Source: Rhodospirillaceae bacterium (lineage in GTDB: Bacteria > Pseudomonadota > Alphaproteobacteria > TMED109). From it: a DNA stretch of 33,978 nucleotides. Under the pieces are notes generated by a model. It was not told the DNA's origin and ran no database searches. It was given only the letters and a program-made list of their open reading frames with translations. The stretch lies in NCBI GenBank assembly GCA_902614225.1, contig CACMKJ010000007.1, forward strand, positions 1 to 33,978, read 5' to 3'. How positions within the stretch are numbered: position 1 is the first letter of the stretch; each line of letters begins with the position of its first letter. Shown in pieces: positions 1 to 6,769 of this stretch. Made by a program: the position numbers and the translations under genes.

Positions 1-552
1 ATCTTCTAAACTAATAAAATCATCGTTCTTATATGAGAAATCTTTAGTTTTAATAGCATTACTAATTTTCTCTAGATTAGCGTTACATATATGATTGTGG
101 TTTACTTCAACCACTGGAGCTAAATTACATCTACCCATACAAGGAGCTTTTTCTATTCTAGCATTAAAATTACTATCTTTTATTTGTGAATGTAAATCTT
201 CTGATTTATTCATAAAACATGTAATGCTGTCACAAACTTTTATAGTAACTTCAGATTGTGGTAATGCGTCATCATCAATAATTTTAAAATGCGCATAGAA
301 ACTTGCAACTTCATATACTTCAGACATACTAATTTTTGTAAGTTCAGCTATTGCTCTAAGATGCTTGGCATATAAACCATGAAATTTATCGTTAAATAAA
401 TGCAAGTATTCTATTAACATGTCTTTTTTAAATGGCCTGTAAGAATCTAATATTTTTTTTGCTTCTTCAAAAGCACTTAAATCTAATTGTCTACCTTTAT
501 TGTAGTAAACTTTTTCTCTTCTACCTGGTGCTCTTTTGTTAATAGTATTCAT
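1..552 (-). CDS. NAD-dependent formate dehydrogenase flavoprotein subunit, NuoE-like N-terminal part (partial)
   Basis: The C-terminus lies beyond the left edge; 184 codons are visible from an ATG at 552. The visible part is a NuoE/HoxF-type thioredoxin-like [2Fe-2S] domain with its four cysteine ligands as C107-x4-C112 and C138-x3-C142 (VCDSITC and APCMGRC). The N-terminal helical part (EVYEVASFYAHF near residue 79) is also typical. Reading continues more than 40 residues past the last cysteine, which fits a fused NuoE-NuoF protein of the HoxF/FdsB kind better than a stand-alone NuoE. In soluble NAD-linked formate dehydrogenases this subunit carries FMN and Fe-S centres and passes electrons to NAD+. 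The divergent molybdenum-cofactor genes support formate dehydrogenase over respiratory complex I or a hydrogenase, but the catalytic subunit is not in view. Confidence 0.8.
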   Translation of the reverse strand, partial: MNTINKRAPGRREKVYYNKGRQLDLSAFEEAKKILDSYRPFKKDMLIEYLHLFNDKFHGLYAKHLRAIAELTKISMSEVYEVASFYAHFKIIDDDALPQSEVTIKVCDSITCFMNKSEDLHSQIKDSNFNARIEKAPCMGRCNLAPVVEVNHNHICNANLEKISNAIKTKDFSYKNDDFISLED

Positions 553-640
553 GATATATTTCTATTTATTACTCATATATGAATATAATATAAAAAATAA
601 AGAAATATCTACACTTTTATATTTTTTTAATAAATTAAGT

Positions 641-668
641 TTTTCAAAAGTTTTAGTTTTTGTATAAT
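641..668 (+). promoter_or_regulatory. candidate sigma70-type promoter for mobB-moeA-tusA
   Basis: A perfect TATAAT lies at 663-668. Sixteen bases upstream is TTTTCA (641-646), which matches four of six positions of the -35 consensus. Transcription would start near 675, about 28 bases before the mobB start. The surroundings are so AT-rich that chance matches are common, so this is only a candidate. Confidence 0.35.
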
Positions 669-702
669 TAAATAATTAAAATAAGTAACAAACGTTATTG
701 CA

Positions 703-1218
703 TTGAAAAAAACCATAGGTATAGCAGGATGGAGTGGCTCAGGTAAAACAACACTTGTAGAAAATCTTATTAAAGTTTTTAAAAATAAGTACAAACTAAA
801 AGTGTGCACACTAAAACATGCCCATAAAAATTTTGAAATAGACAAAAAAGGAAAAGATAGTTACAGATTTTCAAAGGCAGGTTCAGATCAAGTTATAATA
901 AGTTCTTCAAGGCAATGGGCAGTAATAAATCAATTAAATGATAAAGAGAAAGATCTTAATTTTTTATTAAAAAATACAATTAGTGCTGATATAACTTTAG
1001 TAGAAGGTTGGAAATATTCTAATATTAAAAAAATCGAAGTATACAGAAAAGAAGTGAATAAAGAATTTTTATATAGACATGATGATAACATAATTGCCAT
1101 AGCTCTAGAAAATAAAAATATTAAAATACATAAAGATATTTTTAAATTAGATTTAAACAACTATTGCAGTATAGCAGACTTCATTATTAAAAATAACTTT
1201 GAAATTAATAATGATTAA
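703..1218 (+). CDS. mobB: molybdopterin-guanine dinucleotide biosynthesis adapter MobB
   Basis: This 171-residue P-loop protein of the MobB family is thought to bind GTP and assist MobA when GMP is joined to molybdopterin, giving the guanine-dinucleotide cofactor used by formate dehydrogenases. The Walker A motif GWSGSGKTT lies at residues 9-17, LKHAHKNFEID follows the first strand, and LVEGWK is the conserved strand-loop near residue 100. Length is normal. The start is a TTG at 703: an in-frame stop lies 18 bases upstream and there is no ATG or GTG between. No good Shine-Dalgarno is visible. The last codons overlap the start of moeA by 8 bases, so the two are probably translated together. 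mobA itself is not in the window. Confidence 0.88.
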   Translation: MKKTIGIAGWSGSGKTTLVENLIKVFKNKYKLKVCTLKHAHKNFEIDKKGKDSYRFSKAGSDQVIISSSRQWAVINQLNDKEKDLNFLLKNTISADITLVEGWKYSNIKKIEVYRKEVNKEFLYRHDDNIIAIALENKNIKIHKDIFKLDLNNYCSIADFIIKNNFEINND

Positions 1219-2413
1219 TACTGAAAAAGCATATAATTTAATTAAAAAAAATATTTCTTGTATAAAAAAAACTAACAAAGTAAATATAAAAAAATCTATA
1301 GGCCTTTATTTAGCAGAGGATATAAAATCAAATATAAATATTCCTCCACAAGATAATTCAGCAGTAGATGGTTTTGCAATAAATTTTTCAAACCACAAAA
1401 AGAACCTTAATAAAGTTTATGATATAGTTTATGAAATTAATGCAGGCGATATATTTAAAAAAAAAATCAAATTTAATCAGTGTGTAAAAGTGTCAACAGG
1501 AGCACATTTACCTAAGCACCTAGATACGGTTATTATGTTAGAAGATGTAGAATTCATAAATAAAAATCAAATTAAGATTAAAACATTTATTAAAAAAAAA
1601 AATGTTAGAAAAAAAGGAGAAGATATTAAAAAAGGCAAAATAGTTTTATCTAGATATAATTTAATAAGACCACAGGAAGTAGGTTTATTATCTTCAATAA
1701 ATAAAGAAGAAATAAAAGTCTTAAAAAATATTAATATAGCTGTTTTATCTAATGGAAACGAGTTAGTTAATCCAGGTAACTCAAAAAGGAATCATCAAAT
1801 ATATGATAGTAATAGGTTTATGTTGATGGAGTTATTAAATAAACCTTTCATAAAATTAAAAGATTGTGGAATAATAAAAGATGATTTTAATGAAATAAAA
1901 AATAAACTTCTTAATTTAAAAAATGATTATGATTTAATTGTTATTAGTGGTGGAGCCTCTGTGGGTCATAAAGATTTCTTAATTAAAATTATTAAAGAAG
2001 TTGGTAAAATAATTTTTTCAAAAGTAGCAATCAAGCCTGGAAGGCCTTTATCTTTTGGTATAATAAAGAATGTTCCAGTTTTAATACTACCAGGAAATCC
2101 TGTTGCAAGTTTTGTAACATTTAATTTATTTGGTAACTTTATATTAAATTGTTTAAATGGTAATCTAGAAAAAAAGCCAACTTTTTTTTCAGTAAAATCA
2201 AATTTTAATATGAAAAAAAAAATTGGTAGAGAGGAATATTTAAGGGGTAAACTAGTTAAAAAAAATAATGAATTATATGTAAATAAATATAATACTGAAG
2301 GAGCAGGAATATTAAGTTCAGTGGTTTGGTCTGAAGGCTTAATTAAATTAGAACTAAATACACAAACAATTAAAGTAAATGATAAATTACAATTTTTTTC
2401 ATATGAGAATTAA
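1211..2413 (+). CDS. moeA: molybdopterin molybdenumtransferase MoeA
   Basis: This protein of 400 residues inserts molybdate into adenylylated molybdopterin in the cytoplasm. Family landmarks are in order: PPQDNSAVDGFA (usually PP..NSAMDGYA), GAHLPKHLDTVIMLED, GEDIKKGK, then the MoCF-like domain with NGNEL, YDSNR and VISGGASVGHKD, followed by KPGRPLSFG and LPGNPVASF. The C-terminal domain is present, so the gene looks intact. I chose the ATG at 1211 over a TTG 12 bases upstream because MINTEKAYNLI aligns with the usual MoeA N-terminus and overlaps the end of mobB by only 8 bases. tusA follows after three bases. The product would serve the formate-dehydrogenase-type enzyme encoded divergently. 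Confidence 0.93.
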   Translation: MINTEKAYNLIKKNISCIKKTNKVNIKKSIGLYLAEDIKSNINIPPQDNSAVDGFAINFSNHKKNLNKVYDIVYEINAGDIFKKKIKFNQCVKVSTGAHLPKHLDTVIMLEDVEFINKNQIKIKTFIKKKNVRKKGEDIKKGKIVLSRYNLIRPQEVGLLSSINKEEIKVLKNINIAVLSNGNELVNPGNSKRNHQIYDSNRFMLMELLNKPFIKLKDCGIIKDDFNEIKNKLLNLKNDYDLIVISGGASVGHKDFLIKIIKEVGKIIFSKVAIKPGRPLSFGIIKNVPVLILPGNPVASFVTFNLFGNFILNCLNGNLEKKPTFFSVKSNFNMKKKIGREEYLRGKLVKKNNELYVNKYNTEGAGILSSVVWSEGLIKLELNTQTIKVNDKLQFFSYEN

Positions 2414-2416
2414 GCT

Positions 2417-2647
2417 ATGCGAGTTTTAGATTTTAAAGGTTTAAAATGCCCTATACCTGTACTAAAAGCCTTTAAAATTGTTAAAGAAGAAAAAGAAATT
2501 AACGAATTTACATTTCTAACTGATGATACTTCTGCTCCAAAAGATTTCAGAGACTTTTGTAAAAATACTGGTTTTATTCTTATCAGTATAAATAAAAAAA
2601 ATGACCATCATGAGATTGTAATAAAAAGGCCTAATTCTGGAAAATAG
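2417..2647 (+). CDS. tusA: TusA/SirA-family sulfur carrier protein
   Basis: This 76-residue protein belongs to the TusA/SirA/YedF family. The signature CPIPVLKA begins at the reactive cysteine near residue 11, which carries a persulfide in characterised members. In E. coli TusA feeds 2-thiouridine synthesis and also influences how sulfur is shared with molybdenum-cofactor synthesis. Lying three bases behind moeA, this copy may serve cofactor sulfuration of the dehydrogenase; that is inference from position. The last 17 bases overlap the end of the convergent gene at 2631-3347, so no terminator can lie between them. Family assignment is secure, the specific role is not. Confidence 0.85.
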   Translation: MRVLDFKGLKCPIPVLKAFKIVKEEKEINEFTFLTDDTSAPKDFRDFCKNTGFILISINKKNDHHEIVIKRPNSGK

Positions 2648-3347
2648 CTAAAACCTCAGCTCCTCCTCCAGCAACTGAACCATTAGTAGCTGGCGAAAGT
2701 ACAGATATCGTAAATGTTGTAGTTGAAGGAACACTAGAAATTACATGAAATTTATTAATCTCACTTGCCGCTATACCATCAATAGAATTATCTACATTTG
2801 ATATTTGAACAAACTGTCCTGGAATAGCCCCGTGAACACCAGGTGTAGTTATTTGTAATACTTTTGAACCAGCAGATGTGCTTACAATTGGGTTTGTCCC
2901 TAAAGACATAGTACTTCTAATATTATTATTTACATTTGATTTTGTAGATTCCTGTTGTGTAGAAATAATTTGTGGTGATCTTAAAGCTTCTGCTTCAGCT
3001 CTTGCTTTAATTCTTTTAGTTTTTTCCTCCTCCTGTCTAATAGCTAACCTTCCAGCTTGAGAAAGCTCTCCTTCTTGTATTAATTCATTTATAATTTTAT
3101 CTGTTTTATTAGTAGATATGTATTCACTTCCCTGGGCTTTTTTATTCACTTCATAATTATTACTATAAATATTTATTGGATTGATATTTTCCCTACACAA
3201 AGTTAAAATTTTATTTAGTGATATCTCATTAGAAATAGCTTTTTTAATACATTCATTCAAATTATCAGATCTGAGTAAACTAATGTTAAGAGTATAAAGT
3301 AAACTCAGAATAAAAAGTGATGTCATTCTTATTTTCTTAACTAACAT
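2631..3347 (-). CDS. secreted protein with phage-tail-like C-terminal module, function unknown
   Basis: A 238-residue protein with no function I can name. It begins with a likely signal peptide (hydrophobic stretch at about residues 9-24), possibly initiated at the second methionine, M8. A short Cys-containing region follows (C33, C51), then a charged helical segment rich in E, K, R and A (about 84-122) and an N/S/T-rich linker. Residues about 154-236 form a beta-rich, glycine-rich module containing PGVHGAIPGQFVQISNV, GIAASEINKFHVIS and TFTISV, ending near GSVAGGGAEV. This order (H-G...GD/Q-x-V...GI-A-A-E-x-N...V.S.TTFT...GGG) is familiar from FCCH-like modules of phage tail and virion proteins. 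Its ATG overlaps the stop of the upstream pentapeptide gene, so the two are probably translated together. Confidence 0.7.
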   Translation of the reverse strand: MLVKKIRMTSLFILSLLYTLNISLLRSDNLNECIKKAISNEISLNKILTLCRENINPINIYSNNYEVNKKAQGSEYISTNKTDKIINELIQEGELSQAGRLAIRQEEEKTKRIKARAEAEALRSPQIISTQQESTKSNVNNNIRSTMSLGTNPIVSTSAGSKVLQITTPGVHGAIPGQFVQISNVDNSIDGIAASEINKFHVISSVPSTTTFTISVLSPATNGSVAGGGAEVLAIFQN

Positions 3348-4039
3348 TTTTCTATATCTTCACTCCAAGGAAATATTGTATCACAAGTAATACTATTAAT
3401 AAAATTACCTTTTGTTAAATTAAAGTTAGCAAAATTCATACCAGATACGTTAGTACTCATAAAGTTTACCTCATCTAATTTAGCACTTGTAAAAACCGAA
3501 TTAGTCAAATCTAGAGCAATCATTTCAGCTTCCGTTAAGTCTGCAGCACTAAAATCTGTAAAAAATAAAATACTTCCATTAAACTTTGCTTTTTGAAGAT
3601 CTGAACCTCTAAATTTAGTGTACTTAAGGTTAGCACCGTCTAATATTATTTTGTTTAATTTACTTTTAGACAATACTGTAGAAATTAAAGTTGCATCAAT
3701 TAAATTAGCTCCTTTTAAACTAGCTCCATTTAATCTAGCTTCTGTCAAGTTTGCTCCCTCTAAATTAGCAAAATCTAGGTTAGCTATATAAGCTTTACTT
3801 TTCACTAAAGAAGAATATGATAAATCTGCTTTAAAAAAATTAGTATTAGTTAGATTAGCCAAAGAAAGATTAGATCCTGATAGCAGAGCATTAGAAAGAT
3901 CTAATTTACTTAAATTTGCATTTGCAAGGTCACAATTTTCGCACTTTTTAGTTTTTTTAAGGGTGACTAAATCATTTTCATCATAAGCTCGTAAAAATAA
4001 AGAAAATATTAAACAAAATAAGTAAATTATAAATTTCAT
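3341..4039 (-). CDS. secreted pentapeptide-repeat protein
   Basis: A 232-residue protein with an N-terminal signal peptide (about residues 1-18) and then roughly 30 tandem A(N/D)Lxx-type pentapeptides, such as ANLSKLDLSNA and GANLTEARLNGASL. These should fold into a right-handed quadrilateral beta-helix. A KCENCDL motif opens the repeats and a CDTIFPWSEDIEKC tail closes them; similar Cys-bearing ends occur in exported pentapeptide proteins and suggest disulfide-capped helix ends in the periplasm. Its biochemical role is unknown. The gene starts only 9 bases after the CCA end of tRNA-Lys on the same strand, and its stop overlaps the next gene's start. No other in-frame start would preserve the signal peptide. 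Confidence 0.85.
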   Translation of the reverse strand: MKFIIYLFCLIFSLFLRAYDENDLVTLKKTKKCENCDLANANLSKLDLSNALLSGSNLSLANLTNTNFFKADLSYSSLVKSKAYIANLDFANLEGANLTEARLNGASLKGANLIDATLISTVLSKSKLNKIILDGANLKYTKFRGSDLQKAKFNGSILFFTDFSAADLTEAEMIALDLTNSVFTSAKLDEVNFMSTNVSGMNFANFNLTKGNFINSITCDTIFPWSEDIEKC

Positions 4040-4048
4040 GCTTTCATA

Positions 4049-4123
4049 TGGTGAGCCCGCTGGGATTCGAACCCAGGGCCCCTCGCTTAAAAGGCGAATG
4101 CTCTACCGCTGAGCTACGGGCTC
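4049..4123 (-). tRNA. tRNA-Lys (anticodon UUU), CCA encoded
   Basis: The reverse strand folds as a full cloverleaf. The acceptor stem GAGCCCG pairs with CGGGCTC, the D-arm GCTC pairs with GAGC, and the anticodon stem TTCGC/GCGAG holds the loop CTTTTAA, giving anticodon UUU. The variable loop has 5 bases, and the T-arm is CTGGG-TTCGAAT-CCCAG. The discriminator is A and the 3' CCA is encoded at 4051-4049. It lies 40 bases downstream of tgt, but lysine tRNA is not a queuosine substrate, so the proximity has no obvious enzymatic meaning. Confidence 0.97.
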
Positions 4124-4163
4124 TTTTTAATATATCATTATATTTATTTAAACATATTTCAAG

Positions 4164-5240
4164 TTAAACTTTCAAATTATTCAAATTATTTTTTTTTATA
4201 GCTGATCTAATATTTTTCATCAAGTTACTATAAAAACTTAAATTATGTTGAGTAAGGAAAACACTTCCAAGGATTTCTGAAGATTTCACCAAATGATGTA
4301 GATAAGCCTTCGAGTAATTAGAACAAACCTCACAACTACAATCAGGGTCTAAAGGAGTTTTATCATTAGAATATTTAGAATTTCTAATTTTTATAGTTCC
4401 AACAGAGGTAAATGCTAAACCTGTTCTTCCAGATCTAGTGGGAAGTACACAATCGAACATATCAACACCATGTTTAACTGCATTCAAAATATCTTCAGGA
4501 TATCCTACTCCCATAAGATATCTTGGCTTGTTTTCAGGCAATAAGTTAGATGTAAATGCAGTAATATCATTTAATATATCTTTTCCCTCTCCTACAGCTA
4601 AACCTCCAATTGCATAACCATCAAAATCATGCTCTAAATTTTCTCGTATAGAATTTTCTCTTAAATCTTTATACATTCCACCCTGAACTATACCAAAAAC
4701 ACCATAGCCCTCTCTTCTTTTATATGCTTTTTTTGACCTTTTTGACCATTCCACTGATCTTTTTAAAGATTCTTCTGTGTCGTAATAAGAATATGGGTAT
4801 GGAACACATTCATCAAAAATCATAGATATTGTAGACCCAAGATTATATTGTATATCCATAGCTTTTTCTGCATTTAAACGTATTAGCTCACCATCTATGT
4901 GTGACCTAAAAGTTACACCTTCATTATCTACCTGAACATTATTTCCTAATGACATGACTTGAAAACCGCCTGAGTCAGTTAATATTGATTTATTCCAAGA
5001 CATAAACTTATTTAAACCACCAATATTTTTGATAATTTTCAATCCTGGTCTCAGCATTAAATGGTAAGTATTAGATAAAATTATATCATAGTTTAATTTT
5101 TCTAATGTTTGCTTTGTAATGCCTTTTACTGACGCCAGTGTTCCTACTGGCATAAATACTGGCGTTTCTATTTTTCCATAAAAAGTTTCTAATTCTCCAA
5201 CCCTGGCTTTGCCATCTTGTGACAGTAATTTAAAGTTCAT
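4164..5240 (-). CDS. tgt: queuine/preQ1 tRNA-guanine transglycosylase
   Basis: The enzyme exchanges guanine 34 of tRNAs with GUN anticodons for preQ1, in the queuosine pathway. Visible landmarks are SNTYHLMLRPG, the LTDSGGFQVMSLG segment with the general acid/base Asp, GGLAVGEG, the nucleophile region DMFDCVLPTRSGRTG, and the C-terminal zinc site DCSCEVC with a following HH. Length is 358 residues, slightly short at the C-terminus compared with about 375 in E. coli. I start it at the ATG at 5240 (MNFKLLSQDG), which matches the family; an in-frame ATG at 5267 adds nine unlikely residues inside queA. It overlaps the end of queA by 11 bases, so the two pathway enzymes are coupled. Confidence 0.96.
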   Translation of the reverse strand: MNFKLLSQDGKARVGELETFYGKIETPVFMPVGTLASVKGITKQTLEKLNYDIILSNTYHLMLRPGLKIIKNIGGLNKFMSWNKSILTDSGGFQVMSLGNNVQVDNEGVTFRSHIDGELIRLNAEKAMDIQYNLGSTISMIFDECVPYPYSYYDTEESLKRSVEWSKRSKKAYKRREGYGVFGIVQGGMYKDLRENSIRENLEHDFDGYAIGGLAVGEGKDILNDITAFTSNLLPENKPRYLMGVGYPEDILNAVKHGVDMFDCVLPTRSGRTGLAFTSVGTIKIRNSKYSNDKTPLDPDCSCEVCSNYSKAYLHHLVKSSEILGSVFLTQHNLSFYSNLMKNIRSAIKKNNLNNLKV

Positions 5241-6252
5241 ATTTATCCAATAGCATTGCATCTCCAAAACTAAAAAATTTCATCTTACTTTCTATAGCAA
5301 AGTCATAAAATTCTTTTATTTTATTTTTTGTTGAGAATGAAGAAACTAGAATTAATAAACTTGATTTAGGTAAATGAAAGTTAGTAATTAACTTATCTAT
5401 GACTTTAAACTTATATCCAGGATAAATAAATAAATCAATGTCCTCATTAAAATTTTTTATAGTTTTATATTTAGAGTAGCATGCCTCTAATAAACGTACT
5501 ACCGTTGTACCTACAGCAACTATTCTTTTTTTTTTAGATATGGCTATATTAATTTTTTTTGCAGCCTCAATACTAATGATACCTCTTTCTTTGTGAAGAG
5601 TATTTTTTTTAATGTTTTCATTTTTTAATGGTAAAAAGGTACCTGCTCCTACATGTAAGGTAGTAAAAATTGTATCGATGTTTCTTATTTTAAAATTTTG
5701 CATTAAATTTTTATTAAAATGTAATCCAGCTGTAGGACTTGCAACTGCACCAACATTTTTAGCAAATACAGTTTGATAATATTTTTCATCTAATTCTCTA
5801 TTAGAATGAGATTTAATATACGGAGGCAAAGGCAAATTTCCAAATTTATTTAAATAGTTTATCACTGCTTCATATTTTTGATTAAACCTTACTTCTACTA
5901 TTACAGAATCTTTCTTTATTAATTTACAAGACAAACCATTTTTAAAATTTATAACTTCATTAAGCTTTACTTTTTTTGCTGGCTTTATAAAAACTTTCCA
6001 AAAATATGTTTGATAGTTTTTTAATAATGTAAATTTAACCTGATTACCGTTACAAACCCCTTCTATAACGGATGGTAAAACCTTTGTATTATTAAATATT
6101 AAAACATCATCTTTATCTAATTCATTAAATATATCATTAAAATTAATTATTTTTTTTTTATTACAAATCAAAATTTTTGATTCTCTTCCATTTGTAGGTC
6201 TTTTTGCAATTAAATTCTTAGGTAAAGAATAATTAAAGTCTTCTAAATACAT
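5230..6252 (-). CDS. queA: S-adenosylmethionine:tRNA ribosyltransferase-isomerase QueA
   Basis: This enzyme converts preQ1 in tRNA to epoxyqueuosine by transferring and rearranging the ribosyl part of SAM. It is 340 residues, the normal length. Landmarks are FNNTKVLPSVIEG near residue 52, GAVASPTAGLHF near 168, TLHVGAGTFLPL, VAVGTTVVRLLEA, and the C-terminal YPGYKFKVIDKLITNFHLPKS. The gene sits 8 bases downstream of coaD and overlaps tgt. Lysine-rich stretches are coded by T runs on the plus strand (for example ten T at 5526-5535), in keeping with the AT bias. The preQ1 synthesis genes are not in this window, so the base could be made elsewhere in the genome or salvaged. Confidence 0.96.
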   Translation of the reverse strand: MYLEDFNYSLPKNLIAKRPTNGRESKILICNKKKIINFNDIFNELDKDDVLIFNNTKVLPSVIEGVCNGNQVKFTLLKNYQTYFWKVFIKPAKKVKLNEVINFKNGLSCKLIKKDSVIVEVRFNQKYEAVINYLNKFGNLPLPPYIKSHSNRELDEKYYQTVFAKNVGAVASPTAGLHFNKNLMQNFKIRNIDTIFTTLHVGAGTFLPLKNENIKKNTLHKERGIISIEAAKKINIAISKKKRIVAVGTTVVRLLEACYSKYKTIKNFNEDIDLFIYPGYKFKVIDKLITNFHLPKSSLLILVSSFSTKNKIKEFYDFAIESKMKFFSFGDAMLLDKYEL

Positions 6253-6260
6253 TAATTTTA

Positions 6261-6761
6261 CTAGTTTTTATTTAGCTTTTTTTTTAACTTATAAAATACT
6301 TCTTCAGGTATAAAAGACTTTACATCTCCATCTAACATACATATCTCTTTTACAAACCTGGAAGATATAAATTGGTGCTTTTCACTGGCCATTAAAAAAA
6401 CTGTTTCAATTTCAGAATTTAGTCTAGCATTCATACCTGTCATTTGAAATTCATAATCAAAATCTGATACTGCCCTTAGACCTCTAATAATAATATTAGC
6501 TTTTAAGTTTTGAGCAAAATTCATTAAAAGTCCATTAAAAGCTATAACTTTAGTATTTGAAATTTTTGTTTTATTAATTGAAAGCTGCTCATTTATTAGA
6601 TTTGTTCTTTCTGTCATATCAAATAAATGTTTCTTTTTTTCATTTATGGCTACGCCAATAATCAATGTATTAACAATTTTTGAGGCCCTAAATATGATAT
6701 CGAGGTGGCCATTTGTAATAGGATCAAAAGACCCTGGATATAAACCAATAATTTGCTTCAT
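6261..6761 (-). CDS. coaD: phosphopantetheine adenylyltransferase CoaD
   Basis: CoaD catalyses the penultimate step of coenzyme A synthesis, ATP + 4'-phosphopantetheine to dephospho-CoA. It is 166 residues, typical of the family. The nucleotidyltransferase signature GSFDPITNGHLDII begins at residue 10 and carries the TxGH motif. RGLRAVSDFDYEFQM (about 91-105) and SSRFVKEICMLDGDVKSFIP (about 133-152) are the other conserved blocks. It lies 8 bases after gyrA on the same strand and 8 bases before queA, an order common in alphaproteobacteria. Nothing unusual is visible. Confidence 0.96.
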   Translation of the reverse strand: MKQIIGLYPGSFDPITNGHLDIIFRASKIVNTLIIGVAINEKKKHLFDMTERTNLINEQLSINKTKISNTKVIAFNGLLMNFAQNLKANIIIRGLRAVSDFDYEFQMTGMNARLNSEIETVFLMASEKHQFISSRFVKEICMLDGDVKSFIPEEVFYKLKKKLNKN

Positions 6762-6769
6762 AAAGTACT

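Noticed and set aside
3341-4039. Repeated AT-rich 15-base units resembling a DNA repeat or CRISPR array
   Set aside because: The periodicity is the coding of tandem pentapeptides; the units are not identical and there are no spacers.
4049-4074. tRNA-Lys as a recent phage attachment site
   Set aside because: I searched near the far end of the two downstream genes (2600-2700) for a copy of the tRNA 3' segment and found none, and there is no integrase.
4049-5240. Functional link between tgt and the adjacent tRNA
   Set aside because: Tgt acts on tRNAs with GUN anticodons; this tRNA is Lys(UUU) and cannot be its substrate.
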